Counted from the stretch's first letter, positions 1 through 6,539 are shown. The stretch: 9,160 nt of DNA from an uncultured Coriobacteriaceae bacterium (GCA_900552585.1 USAB01000074.1:1-9160), one strand, 5' to 3'. Program-made: numbers and translations. The notes: a model not told the origin generated them from the sequence alone.

Positions 1-793
1 TCCCGCCGACGTAGCCGACATCCTGGAGCAGCTGGACCCCCAGCAGCGCGCCGCCGTATTCGAGCACCTGGACGACGAGCAGGCCGGCGACGCCATTCAG
101 GAGATGGAAGACGAATTCCAAGCCGACGCGATCGGCGACCTGGACGAGCACCGCGCCTCTCGCCTGCTGGGCGACATGGACCCGGACGTGGCCGCCGACA
201 TCGTGAACGACCTGCCGTACGAGAAAGCCGAGAAGCTGCTGCAGCTCATGGGCGTGGAAGACGCGCAGGACATCCGCGAGCTGCTGGGCTACCGCGATGG
301 AACTGCCGGTGCCCGCATGACCACGCAATACGTGGCCATGCATGACACGGAAACCGTCGGCGACACCATCGCCGTGCTTCGCCAGCTGGACGAAGACCAT
401 CCCAGCGTTCATTGCCTGTACGTGCTCGATGACGACGACAAACTGGAAGGCGTGCTGTCGCTGCGCACGCTGGTACTAGCACACGACGTGAACGTGCCTC
501 TGCGCGACCTGATGTACACGGAAGTCATCACGTGCCCGCCGGAAGAGGACGAAGAGCAGGTGGCGGCCGAAATCTCGAAATACGATCTGCCGGCCATGCC
601 CGTGGTTGACGAGAACGACCGCCTACTGGGCATCGTGACGTTCGACGACGCATTCGAAGTCATGGAAGACGCCGCTGACGACGACCAGAAACGCCGTCGG
701 TGGATCTGGGTTCTGGGAGGCACGGCACTGGGCGTGCTGGCGCTCATCGCGTACACGGCCATCCTGTTCAGCATCATCGGCTACCGCTGGTGA
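1..793 (+). CDS. MgtE N-domain/CBS-pair protein with one C-terminal membrane helix (5'-partial), probable Mg2+ sensor subunit
   Basis: The reading frame is open from the window edge (codons begin at base 2), so the true start lies upstream. The 263 visible residues begin with alpha-helical acidic repeats of the MgtE intracellular N domain (residues about 1-98, with DPQQRAAVFEHL and DPDVAADIVNDLP units). A CBS pair follows (about 101-163 and 164-224); AGARM opens the first CBS and PVVDENDRLLGIVTFDD is a textbook second-CBS strand-turn. After a basic RRR comes one hydrophobic segment (about 234-257), and the protein then stops. Full MgtE magnesium channels carry a five-helix pore here, so this protein has the Mg2+-sensing half without the pore. 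In MgtE these domains bind Mg2+ through acidic residues and gate the channel. It ends 5 nt before an NRAMP-type transporter, so I infer that it regulates that partner. An internal ATG at 104 falls inside the N domain and is not the start. Confidence 0.85.
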   Translation, partial: PADVADILEQLDPQQRAAVFEHLDDEQAGDAIQEMEDEFQADAIGDLDEHRASRLLGDMDPDVAADIVNDLPYEKAEKLLQLMGVEDAQDIRELLGYRDGTAGARMTTQYVAMHDTETVGDTIAVLRQLDEDHPSVHCLYVLDDDDKLEGVLSLRTLVLAHDVNVPLRDLMYTEVITCPPEEDEEQVAAEISKYDLPAMPVVDENDRLLGIVTFDDAFEVMEDAADDDQKRRRWIWVLGGTALGVLALIAYTAILFSIIGYRW

Positions 794-798
794 TACCT

Positions 799-2193
799 AT
801 GGTATTGATCGATCGCCAGAAACGAGATGCGGCGGGCGCGCCGATTGCGCAGCCGCTGAACGACCCGAACGTATCTGCCGCCGAAGCGACGAAGACCGCT
901 GCCGCAACCGCTGCGGCCGCCAACACCTCCGCCGACCGCGCATCCGACAAGGAAAAGGGCCCCGCGAAGAAAAAGAGCAAGGCGCTGCTGATTCTGGGCG
1001 CCATGGGCCCGGGCATCGTCACGGCCATGGCCGGCAACGACGCCGGCGGCATCTCCACATATTCCACAGCCGGCGCGAATTATGGCTTCGGCACGCTGTG
1101 GGTCATCCCCATCATGTGCGTGCTGCTAGCCATTGTGCAGATTACGGCATCGCGCATGGGCGCCGTCACCGGCAAGGGATTCAGCGCGCTCATCCGCGAG
1201 CGCTTCGGCATCCGCCTTACGGCGCTTGCCATGTTGGCCCTGCTCATCGGCAATGTCGCGACGACGTTCTCCGAATTCGCCGGCATCGCGTCCGGCATGG
1301 AGATGTTCGGCGTGTCGCGCTATGTCTCCGTGCCCATTGCCGCAGCCGCCGTATGGTTCCTGCTGGTAGGCGGCAACTACAAGCGCGTGCAGAGCGTACT
1401 GATGGCGCTGTCGTTCGTGTTCGTGACGTACGTGGTTGCGGCGTTCATGGCGCAACCGGACTGGAACGCCGCCATCGCCAGCACCGTCACACCGTACGCG
1501 TCGAACGACACCGGCTTCATATCGCTGGTCATTGCCATGATCGGCACCACCATCGCCCCCTGGATGATGTTCTACGAGCAGAGCAACGTGGTGGAGAAGG
1601 GCGTCGGCACGGACGATTTCACGGGCCAGAAGGTGGACTCCATCAGCGGCACCATCGCCGCGTGCCTGGTGGCCTGGTTCATCATCATCACCACGGGCGC
1701 TGTGCTGCACCCCCAGGGCATCACCGTCGACAGCGCCGAGGCAGCCGCGGCCGCGCTTGCGCCGTTCGCCGGACAGTATGCCGAGATGTTGTTCGCCGTA
1801 GGCCTCATTGCCGCCAGCTTCCTTGCCGCCTGCGTGCTGCCCATCACCACGTCGTTCGTGATCTGCGAGGCGTTCGGCTGGGAGGCGGGCGTGGACTTCT
1901 CCTGGCGCGACGCGCCCACGTTCAAGGGCATCATCTCGTTCATCATCGCGTTCTCCGCCATCGTGGTCCTGGTGCCCGGCGCGAACCTGATGGGCGTCAT
2001 GCTCACCGCGCAGTTCGTCAATGGCGTCATCCTGCCCGTGCTGCTGGCGTTCATGGCCATCATCTCGGCGGACAAGCGCATCATGGGACAGTACCGCCAG
2101 TCCAAGCTGGGAACCGTGCTCCTCTGGCTCACCGTAGGCGTGGTGGGGCTGCTGACCGTCATCCTGCTGGTCATGCAGCTGCTGGGAATCTGA
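799..2193 (+). CDS. NRAMP-family divalent metal transporter, NRAMP-related Mg2+ transporter (NRMT) type
   Basis: This 464-residue membrane protein has about 11 predicted hydrophobic segments of the SLC11/NRAMP fold after a soluble Ala-rich N-terminus of about 60 residues ending KKKSK. TM1 has GPGIVTAMAGNDAGG: the usual metal-binding DPGN is DAGG, keeping Asp81 but losing Pro and Asn. TM6 has GTTIAPW (A253-P254-W255) in place of the usual MPH, so the Met that selects soft transition metals is Ala. These changes are those I recall for NRMTs, the Mg2+/Mn2+ transporting NRAMP branch characterised from Eggerthella lenta, so Mg2+ uptake is the likely role. I chose the ATG at 799 (MVLIDRQKRD). The same frame is open from 700, but that would overlap the upstream gene by 31 codons with residues unlike NRAMP. 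Only 5 nt separate it from the upstream stop and the Shine-Dalgarno match (GGTGAT) is weak, so translational coupling to the sensor gene is likely. Confidence 0.88.
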   Translation: MVLIDRQKRDAAGAPIAQPLNDPNVSAAEATKTAAATAAAANTSADRASDKEKGPAKKKSKALLILGAMGPGIVTAMAGNDAGGISTYSTAGANYGFGTLWVIPIMCVLLAIVQITASRMGAVTGKGFSALIRERFGIRLTALAMLALLIGNVATTFSEFAGIASGMEMFGVSRYVSVPIAAAAVWFLLVGGNYKRVQSVLMALSFVFVTYVVAAFMAQPDWNAAIASTVTPYASNDTGFISLVIAMIGTTIAPWMMFYEQSNVVEKGVGTDDFTGQKVDSISGTIAACLVAWFIIITTGAVLHPQGITVDSAEAAAAALAPFAGQYAEMLFAVGLIAASFLAACVLPITTSFVICEAFGWEAGVDFSWRDAPTFKGIISFIIAFSAIVVLVPGANLMGVMLTAQFVNGVILPVLLAFMAIISADKRIMGQYRQSKLGTVLLWLTVGVVGLLTVILLVMQLLGI

Positions 2194-2275
2194 CGTTCAC
2201 CGAACAGTATCCAACGTTGCCGCACCCCTGACGGCGAATCGCGTACGCTTCACGGGGAAACGAAAGGAGACCGCC

Positions 2276-2974
2276 ATGACCATTAGCCAACAGAAGGCCG
2301 CGCTGCGCAAAGAAGTGCTGGCGCGCCGCGATGCCATCACCCCCGATTACCGCGAGGGAAAGAACATCCTGATAGGTGCACAGCTGTTCCAGAAGATCGA
2401 TTGGGAGGAGCTGGAGCAGAAGAAGGAGATGCAGGCCTGGGCAAACGCGCCTGCCGCCGAGTCGGAGGGTGCCGCGGGTGGTGAAGGCGAAGGCGAAACG
2501 CCGCGCATCACCGTCTCCGTCTATTCCGCCATGAAGAGCGAACCGGACGTCAGCGGCTTCGTGGCAATGGCGTACAACCACGATGCGCGCGTGTGCTACC
2601 CCTGCATGGAGCGCCTGCCGGAGGGCAACGCCGAGCATCGCAAGCTGCACATGGTGTTCCGCGCCGTGTCGTTCGAACAGCGCGAGACGTGCCCGTTCGT
2701 GGCGAATCCCCTGCAGTCCCTTTCCCCGGACGACCCCGTGCTGGAGGCCTACCCCGTTGTGGCGGCGGAAGAGCTCGACGTCATCATCGTGCCGATTGTA
2801 GCGTTCGACGCCGCAAACAACCGCTTGGGCTACGGCGGCGGCAACTACGACCGCCTGCTGGCCCAAACGCGCTCCGACGCCCAGGTCATCGGCGTGGCAT
2901 ACGAAGAGCAGCGCGTGGATGCCGTGCCACTGGAGTCGTTCGACAAGCCGCTGAAGAGCATAGTGAGCGCGTAA
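2276..2974 (+). CDS. 5-formyltetrahydrofolate cyclo-ligase (5,10-methenyl-THF synthetase)
   Basis: This 232-residue soluble protein should convert 5-formyl-THF to 5,10-methenyl-THF with ATP hydrolysis, returning stored formyl-folate to one-carbon metabolism. The N-terminus KAALRKEVLARRDAI matches the family's basic opening helix, which contributes to phosphate binding. The diagnostic C-terminal glycine motif is NRLGYGGGNYDRLL (R183-R193); the family usually has GGGYYDR, so Tyr to Asn at 190 is a small departure. The ending GVAYEEQRVDAVP and PLKSIVS is also typical. It is longer than the usual 180-200 residues because of an acidic, Gly/Ala/Glu-rich insertion at about 44-77, before the VSVYSAMKSEPD strand. 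The ATG at 2276 is preceded by a strong GAAAGGAGA (2262-2270). It follows the transporter by 82 nt with no evident terminator, so read-through from that operon is possible. Confidence 0.93.
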   Translation: MTISQQKAALRKEVLARRDAITPDYREGKNILIGAQLFQKIDWEELEQKKEMQAWANAPAAESEGAAGGEGEGETPRITVSVYSAMKSEPDVSGFVAMAYNHDARVCYPCMERLPEGNAEHRKLHMVFRAVSFEQRETCPFVANPLQSLSPDDPVLEAYPVVAAEELDVIIVPIVAFDAANNRLGYGGGNYDRLLAQTRSDAQVIGVAYEEQRVDAVPLESFDKPLKSIVSA

Positions 2975-3050
2975 GCGCCGCTATCGGAGATAACGCCCGC
3001 AGGCTGCCGGCATGTCGCGGCCAGGCGGTACAGGCAGACAGCAGACGGCC

Positions 3051-3072
3051 GCTAGCAACCCGGGTCGCTAGC
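3051..3072. terminator. Near-perfect 22-bp palindrome at the convergent junction, possible bidirectional terminator hairpin
   Basis: GCTAGC (3051-3056) is mirrored by GCTAGC (3067-3072), with AACCCGGGTC between them. All pairs across the centre match except one A/C position. The palindrome covers the stop codon of the minus-strand cysteine hydrolase and sits 77 nt after the stop of the plus-strand cyclo-ligase, a natural place for convergent termination. No T-run follows on either strand, so it is not a classical intrinsic terminator. A second, looser pair, GCGGCC (3017-3022) with GGCCGC (3047-3052), lies just beside it. Confidence 0.35.
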
Positions 3073-3664
3073 CTTCCAGCAACCCCACGATGCCTGCCGT
3101 GTCCAACAGCGCGGCACCGTAGCAGGTTTCGCAGTATTCCAGGCCCTCTTCCTGGTTGCCTACCAAGAACGTCCATGTAGCATCTGTGGACAGGATAATC
3201 CGGAAGTTGTTGAAGTACGCATCGGCAAGGGTGTGCCGCACGCAGATGTTCGTGTCCTCTCCCACGGCGATAATCGTCTCCACGCCCAGCTCTTCCAGCA
3301 GCAGACGCAGGCCCGTCTGGAAGAACGCGCTGTAGCGGCGCTTCTCAATAACGTAATCGCGGTCGCAGAGGCCCAGCTGGGAACTGGGCTGCGCGTCGGG
3401 CGCGCCCATGAGCGCATGTTCGCCCCACAGCTCCAACTCCCGATCCAGACCGGGGATATGTGCGTCGTCGCAGAAGATCACCGGCACACCGGCCGCGCGG
3501 GCGCTGCGGCAGATCTCCGCGGCATTCTCTGTGGCGGGAACGGCAAGCCCCGATACCGGCGATGCATACGGATTGCCCAAGATGTCAATGACCAGCACCG
3601 CCGCCTTCGTCTTGTCGAACGCGGCCAACGTCTGCTCCGAAACGCCTGTTTCCTGTACCGGCAT
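3068..3664 (-). CDS. Isochorismatase-family cysteine hydrolase (amidohydrolase type)
   Basis: This 198-residue cytoplasmic alpha/beta hydrolase has the family's Asp-Lys-Cys triad in order: D27 in AVLVIDILGN, K108 in YVIEKRRYSAF, and C141 in VGEDTNICVRHTLADA, where the nucleophile loop of the family usually reads G-x-x-T-x-x-C-V. The length is normal for the family, which covers nicotinamidase, N-carbamoylsarcosine amidase, ureidoacrylate/biuret hydrolases and isochorismatases. The sequence does not tell which reaction this one performs. Hydrolysis of a C-N amide bond with release of ammonia would suit the neighbouring ammonium channel and amine-oxidation genes. The start at 3664 is fixed by an ideal AGGAGG 6 nt upstream, although the same frame stays open far upstream (to 4447) because of the high GC content. 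It lies 359 nt downstream of the amt stop, with its own -10 box, so it is probably a separate transcript. Confidence 0.88.
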   Translation of the reverse strand: MPVQETGVSEQTLAAFDKTKAAVLVIDILGNPYASPVSGLAVPATENAAEICRSARAAGVPVIFCDDAHIPGLDRELELWGEHALMGAPDAQPSSQLGLCDRDYVIEKRRYSAFFQTGLRLLLEELGVETIIAVGEDTNICVRHTLADAYFNNFRIILSTDATWTFLVGNQEEGLEYCETCYGAALLDTAGIVGLLEG

Positions 3665-3670
3665 AGAAGC

Positions 3671-3676
3671 CCTCCT
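3671..3676 (-). promoter_or_regulatory. Shine-Dalgarno site that fixes the cysteine hydrolase start
   Basis: On the minus strand the sequence AGGAGG lies 6 nt before the ATG at 3664. It is a full match to the anti-Shine-Dalgarno and decides between this start and a much longer open frame reaching to 4447. Confidence 0.8.
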
Positions 3677-3693
3677 ACCATGCGCATTGCGAA

Positions 3694-3712
3694 CAGCGCA
3701 CCGCAGGCGCTG
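3694..3712 (-). promoter_or_regulatory. Hairpin in the 5' leader of the cysteine hydrolase
   Basis: CAGCGC (3694-3699) and GCGCTG (3707-3712) pair perfectly around a 7-nt loop, with a G-T and an A-T pair extending the stem. It lies between the candidate -10 box and the ribosome binding site, inside the predicted leader of roughly 54 nt. It could be a leader structure affecting translation or mRNA stability. No known riboswitch is recognised. Confidence 0.3.
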
Positions 3713-3724
3713 CTGTTTTCCCAG

Positions 3725-3730
3725 ATTATA
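3725..3730 (-). promoter_or_regulatory. Perfect TATAAT -10 box for the cysteine hydrolase
   Basis: The minus strand reads GCTATAATC here, an exact consensus -10 hexamer in otherwise GC-rich DNA. It is about 60 nt before the start codon at 3664 and would give a leader of about 54 nt. The -35 is poor: the hexamer 17 nt upstream is CTGGCT, and TTGTTC is 22 nt away, too far. An activator-dependent promoter is possible. Confidence 0.5.
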
Positions 3731-3788
3731 GCGAAGGCGTATGATGCAGCCAGAACAAAAACAGACAGGCGACAACAGGAAGGGGCAT

Positions 3789-3830
3789 GACGCTCGAGGA
3801 AGGGCAGACGCTCGAGGAAGGGCAGACGCT
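3789..3830. repeat. 18-bp tandem repeat, 2.3 copies
   Basis: The unit GACGCTCGAGGAAGGGCA occurs at 3789-3806 and again without change at 3807-3824, followed by the first six bases GACGCT. A decayed copy (AGGAAGGGGCATGACGC) may precede it. It lies in the 359-nt gap between the hydrolase and amt and is in no supported gene. It may be a slippage product or a protein-binding array. Confidence 0.8.
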
Positions 3831-4023
3831 GCCGATAGCAAATCCGACGGCGCGCAGCGGGCGCTTATGCCCGCCCTATCGGACGGCGAGCCCGGACGCC
3901 GGGCATGGACTTCGGCCCTAAACGCGGGAAACCGCCCGCCCCGACGAGCGGGAACGAGCGGTTCCGGGCGATTCCGAAGCGGGCGGGATATGCCGTCGCG
4001 CTTTCGGGCTGCAGGAGGAAGCG
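3831..4023. other. Hairpin-rich intergenic segment downstream of amt, possible transcription end
   Basis: The gap 3665-4023 holds no convincing gene. Its amt-proximal part has several strong dyads: GCGGGC/GCCCGC (3858-3863 with 3870-3875, 6-nt loop), GCCCGG/CCGGGC (3890-3895 with 3899-3904, 3-nt loop), a GAAA-tetraloop hairpin GCGG/CCGC (3924-3935), and a wide stem CCGCCCGC/GCGGGCGG (3932-3939 with 3979-3986). Read on the minus strand, downstream of the amt stop, the wide stem is followed by only a short broken T stretch (TTTCCCGCGTTT). Termination of the amt transcript here is plausible but not proven. Confidence 0.4.
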
Positions 4024-5352
4024 CTAATCCAGCCCCAGGAATGCCGGGTAAGCGGATTCGCCGTGTTGCGTAATATCCAGTCCGCGATCTTCTTCTTCCT
4101 TCGGAACGCGGAGCGAATTCGCAAAGATCTTCTTCGTAACAAATCCCAATATGCCGGTGGTCACCGCCACGTAGGCGATTGTGACCAGCACAGCCAGGCA
4201 TTGCGCACCCAACAGCGTGGGGTCGCCGGTGTACAGCAGGCCTGCCGCACCGTTCGCGGCCAGATCCGGCAGGGTGAACAGTCCGGTGAGGATGCACCCG
4301 ACCAGGCCGCCGACGCCATGGCATCCGAATGCGTCGAGCGCATCGTCGTAGCCCAATTTGTGCTTGAGGAAGGCAATGGCGAAGTAGCAGATGGGCGAGA
4401 CGATAATACCCATGACCACGGCGGCCCAGGGGGCAACGAAGCCGCATGCCGGGGTGATGACCACCAGGCCGGCGATGACGCCGGTGGACATGCCGACTAC
4501 CGTTGGCTTGCCGGTCTTGATGCGCTCGACCACGGCCCAGGATGCGCAGGCGGCGCAGGCGGCGATGACGGTGTTGAAGATGGCGATGCCCGCATTCCCG
4601 TTGGCTGCAAGAGCGGAGCCGCCGTTGAATCCGAACCAGCCTACGAACAGCAGGCCCATGCCCACCACCACGGAGGGAACGTTATGCGGACGGTAGGACA
4701 TCTGGTCGAAGCCGCGGCGCTTGCCCAATATCAAGCAGAGCGCCAGGCCCGAAAGACCGCTGGTGATATGGACGGCCGTGCCGCCGGCGAAATCGAGCGA
4801 CCCGATGGCGTTGGGATTGCCGATGATGCCGCCGCCCCAGACCATATGGGCCATGGGAGCATATACCAGCAGCGGCCAGAGCACGGTGATGAATGCCCAA
4901 GGGCCGAACTTCAAGCGGCCTGCCAGCGAGCCGGAGACGATGGCCGTGGTCACAATGGCGAACGATGCCTGGAAGGCCACGCTCACCGATCCCGGATACG
5001 CACCGATCTCCGCTCCGCCCACGGTGGTAGCGGTCGAGGCGTTCGCATCGATAAGCTCCGTGATGGTCCAGTTCGAACCCAGGCGCTCAAGGCCGCCCAC
5101 GAACAGCGCGGCGACATTGACCAGATTGCCGTTCTCGTCGAACGCGTCCGCTGCATTGCCGTAGGCGATGGAATCGCCAATCAGCGCCCAAGAAACACCT
5201 ACGACACCCATTGCCAGGAGGCACATGGCAATGGTGTTCAAAGAGTGTTTGCGGCGCGACAACCCTCCATAGAATAAGGCGAGCGCCGGAGTCATCATAA
5301 TCACCAATGCGGTGGCGATGATCATAAACGCGGTTGTGCCGGTGTCATACAT
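4024..5352 (-). CDS. amt: Ammonium channel/transporter of the Amt family
   Basis: This 442-residue inner-membrane protein has the 11-helix Amt/Rh fold and conducts ammonium/ammonia into the cell. The start at 5352 gives MYDTGTTAFMIIATALVIMMTPALALFYGG, the usual first Amt helix with no long signal peptide, behind GAGGGGGAG. Key residues are present: D187 in GSLDFAGGTAVHITSG, the first pore His H195, and the second pore His H345 in DALDAFGCHGVGG. The cytoplasmic tail RVPKEEEDRGLDITQHGESAY is the conserved C-terminal region through which PII proteins act. The periplasmic segment at about 61-120 is fairly long. No glnK/glnB gene is adjacent in the window, unlike the common amt-glnK pair. It follows the cyclodeaminase-like gene by 47 nt on the same strand and is probably co-transcribed with it, with a hairpin in the gap. 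Confidence 0.95.
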   Translation of the reverse strand: MYDTGTTAFMIIATALVIMMTPALALFYGGLSRRKHSLNTIAMCLLAMGVVGVSWALIGDSIAYGNAADAFDENGNLVNVAALFVGGLERLGSNWTITELIDANASTATTVGGAEIGAYPGSVSVAFQASFAIVTTAIVSGSLAGRLKFGPWAFITVLWPLLVYAPMAHMVWGGGIIGNPNAIGSLDFAGGTAVHITSGLSGLALCLILGKRRGFDQMSYRPHNVPSVVVGMGLLFVGWFGFNGGSALAANGNAGIAIFNTVIAACAACASWAVVERIKTGKPTVVGMSTGVIAGLVVITPACGFVAPWAAVVMGIIVSPICYFAIAFLKHKLGYDDALDAFGCHGVGGLVGCILTGLFTLPDLAANGAAGLLYTGDPTLLGAQCLAVLVTIAYVAVTTGILGFVTKKIFANSLRVPKEEEDRGLDITQHGESAYPAFLGLD

Positions 5353-5379
5353 AGCTCCCCCTCACATGTCGGGATCCGG

Positions 5380-5398
5380 CGCCGGGATGTACCCGGCG
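5380..5398 (-). promoter_or_regulatory. Intercistronic hairpin between the cyclodeaminase-like gene and amt
   Basis: CGCCGGG (5380-5386) and CCCGGCG (5392-5398) form a perfect 7-bp GC stem with a 5-nt loop, starting 1 nt after the stop codon of the upstream gene and ending 27 nt before the amt start. No T-run follows on the minus strand, so a leaky terminator, RNA-processing site or 3' stabiliser is more likely than full termination. Confidence 0.45.
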
Positions 5399-5399
5399 A

Positions 5400-6539
5400 T
5401 TAATACAAGTACGGTTTCTCCCACAGGTTCAGCTTCGTGCCGATGCCCTTCTTCATGGCGTGTTCGTACACGGTCTTGCCCCAGGCCACATCCTCAACGG
5501 GCATGCCGCCGATGGAGTAGATAATGATCTGGTCGTCGGACGCGCGCCCGGGCGCCTTGCCAGCCACGACGGCGCCGATGTTCTCGATGCGATCGCGGGT
5601 CAGCTCGCCGTCGTGAATCATGTCCGTAAACTTGCTGCCAATGAGGAACCATGTGTCGAACGTCGGGTACGGATACTCCTCGGCCCATGCGTCGTACAGG
5701 CCCATGTTGTCCACGACCAGCTTCGTGGCCGGATCCTCGATAAGCTCCTTGCTGGTGTTCATGGCGCCGGGGCCGCACATCAGCACGCCGGGCTTCAGCC
5801 ACTCGGGATCGAAGTACGGGTAGGATTCCTGGCCGCCCGTGGGGGTGGACGTGGCGAAGTTCATGATGTCGGAGCCGCGCACGCATTCCTCAAGCGTGTC
5901 GCACACCTGAATCGTAGTGAACTGCGGGCAGTGCTCCTTCACGTAGGCGATGCAGCGGTCGATTGACGCCTTGCCGCGGCCCTTGATCTTCAGCGTGCGC
6001 AGGCTCGGACGCAGCTTCGCGAACGTCTCAATCGTGATGGAGTTGATGAAGCCGGGGCCCACGATGCCCAGCACCTCGGCATCTTCGCGCGCCAGCTGCT
6101 TCACGCCAACACCTGGGATGGCCGCCGTGCGGTACGCGCTTACCAGGTTGCCCGACATATAGGCCACCGGCGCGCCGGTATCCTTGTCGTTCAGCGTGAT
6201 CATGAGAATGGAACGGGGCAGCCCGATCTCGCGGTTCTCCACGTTCGACCCGTACCACTTCACACCCGCCATGGCGAACTTGCCGCCCAGGTACGCCGGC
6301 ATACACATGAAGCGGCGGTCGGGGCCATCCTTCGGCATGCCGGGGAAAATCGGGTTCTCGGGGAACTGGATCATGCAGCCGTGTGAATTGCCGTTCTCAC
6401 CGCCCATGCGGTAGTCGCCCTCGTCCAGAAGCTTGACTACCTCCTCCATCGTGGCAACGCATTCCAACGCATCGGTGACGCCCGCCTGGATCATGTCGGG
6501 TTCGCTCAGATACAGGAAATCGATTCTCGGATAGGCCAT
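5400..6539 (-). CDS. Ornithine cyclodeaminase/mu-crystallin family NAD(P)-dependent protein
   Basis: This 379-residue cytoplasmic protein belongs to the OCD/mu-crystallin family, whose members include ornithine and lysine cyclodeaminases, alanine dehydrogenase, ketimine reductases and Delta1-pyrroline-2-carboxylate reductases. Family marks are K94 in AGVKWYGSN, the SAYRTAA segment (R137), and the dinucleotide-binding GIVGPGF (G161, G163) closing the first Rossmann strand. It is longer than typical OCD (about 320-350), with an extended N-terminal part (HGCMIQFPENPIFPGMPKDG) and a long C-terminal tail. These features recall a subgroup that databases often label tyramine oxidase subunit B, a name with little support here. 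The start is fixed by GAGGAGGT (6546-6553) just upstream. It is divergent from the flavin/iron-sulfur oxidase operon and first in a probable operon with amt, so a role in the same amine or amino-acid pathway is inferred. Confidence 0.85.
   Translation of the reverse strand: MAYPRIDFLYLSEPDMIQAGVTDALECVATMEEVVKLLDEGDYRMGGENGNSHGCMIQFPENPIFPGMPKDGPDRRFMCMPAYLGGKFAMAGVKWYGSNVENREIGLPRSILMITLNDKDTGAPVAYMSGNLVSAYRTAAIPGVGVKQLAREDAEVLGIVGPGFINSITIETFAKLRPSLRTLKIKGRGKASIDRCIAYVKEHCPQFTTIQVCDTLEECVRGSDIMNFATSTPTGGQESYPYFDPEWLKPGVLMCGPGAMNTSKELIEDPATKLVVDNMGLYDAWAEEYPYPTFDTWFLIGSKFTDMIHDGELTRDRIENIGAVVAGKAPGRASDDQIIIYSIGGMPVEDVAWGKTVYEHAMKKGIGTKLNLWEKPYLY

Noticed and set aside
700..798. Longer start for the NRAMP transporter at 700
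   Set aside because: It would overlap the sensor gene by 31 codons and add residues unlike any NRAMP N-terminus; the ATG at 799 just after the upstream stop fits better.
1098..2231. 377-codon frame inside the transporter gene
   Set aside because: His/Arg-rich out-of-frame translation of the NRAMP gene, with no family match.
3789..3830. CRISPR-like repeat
   Set aside because: The 18-bp units are directly adjacent with no spacers and only about two copies, so it is a simple tandem repeat.
3741..4073. Plus-strand open frame of 110 codons over the tandem repeat
   Set aside because: Low-complexity Arg/Ala/Gly composition, poor ribosome binding site, overlap into the amt 3' end and no recognisable family.
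3665..4447. Upstream extension of the cysteine hydrolase to a 459-residue minus-strand protein
   Set aside because: The added 261 residues are Arg/Ala/Pro-rich shadow translation of amt and the intergenic repeat, and a perfect SD sets the start at 3664.
4063..5277. 404-codon plus-strand frame opposite amt
   Set aside because: Antisense shadow of a GC-rich membrane gene; His/Gly/Ala/Asp-rich and without domains, while the minus strand has clear Amt motifs.
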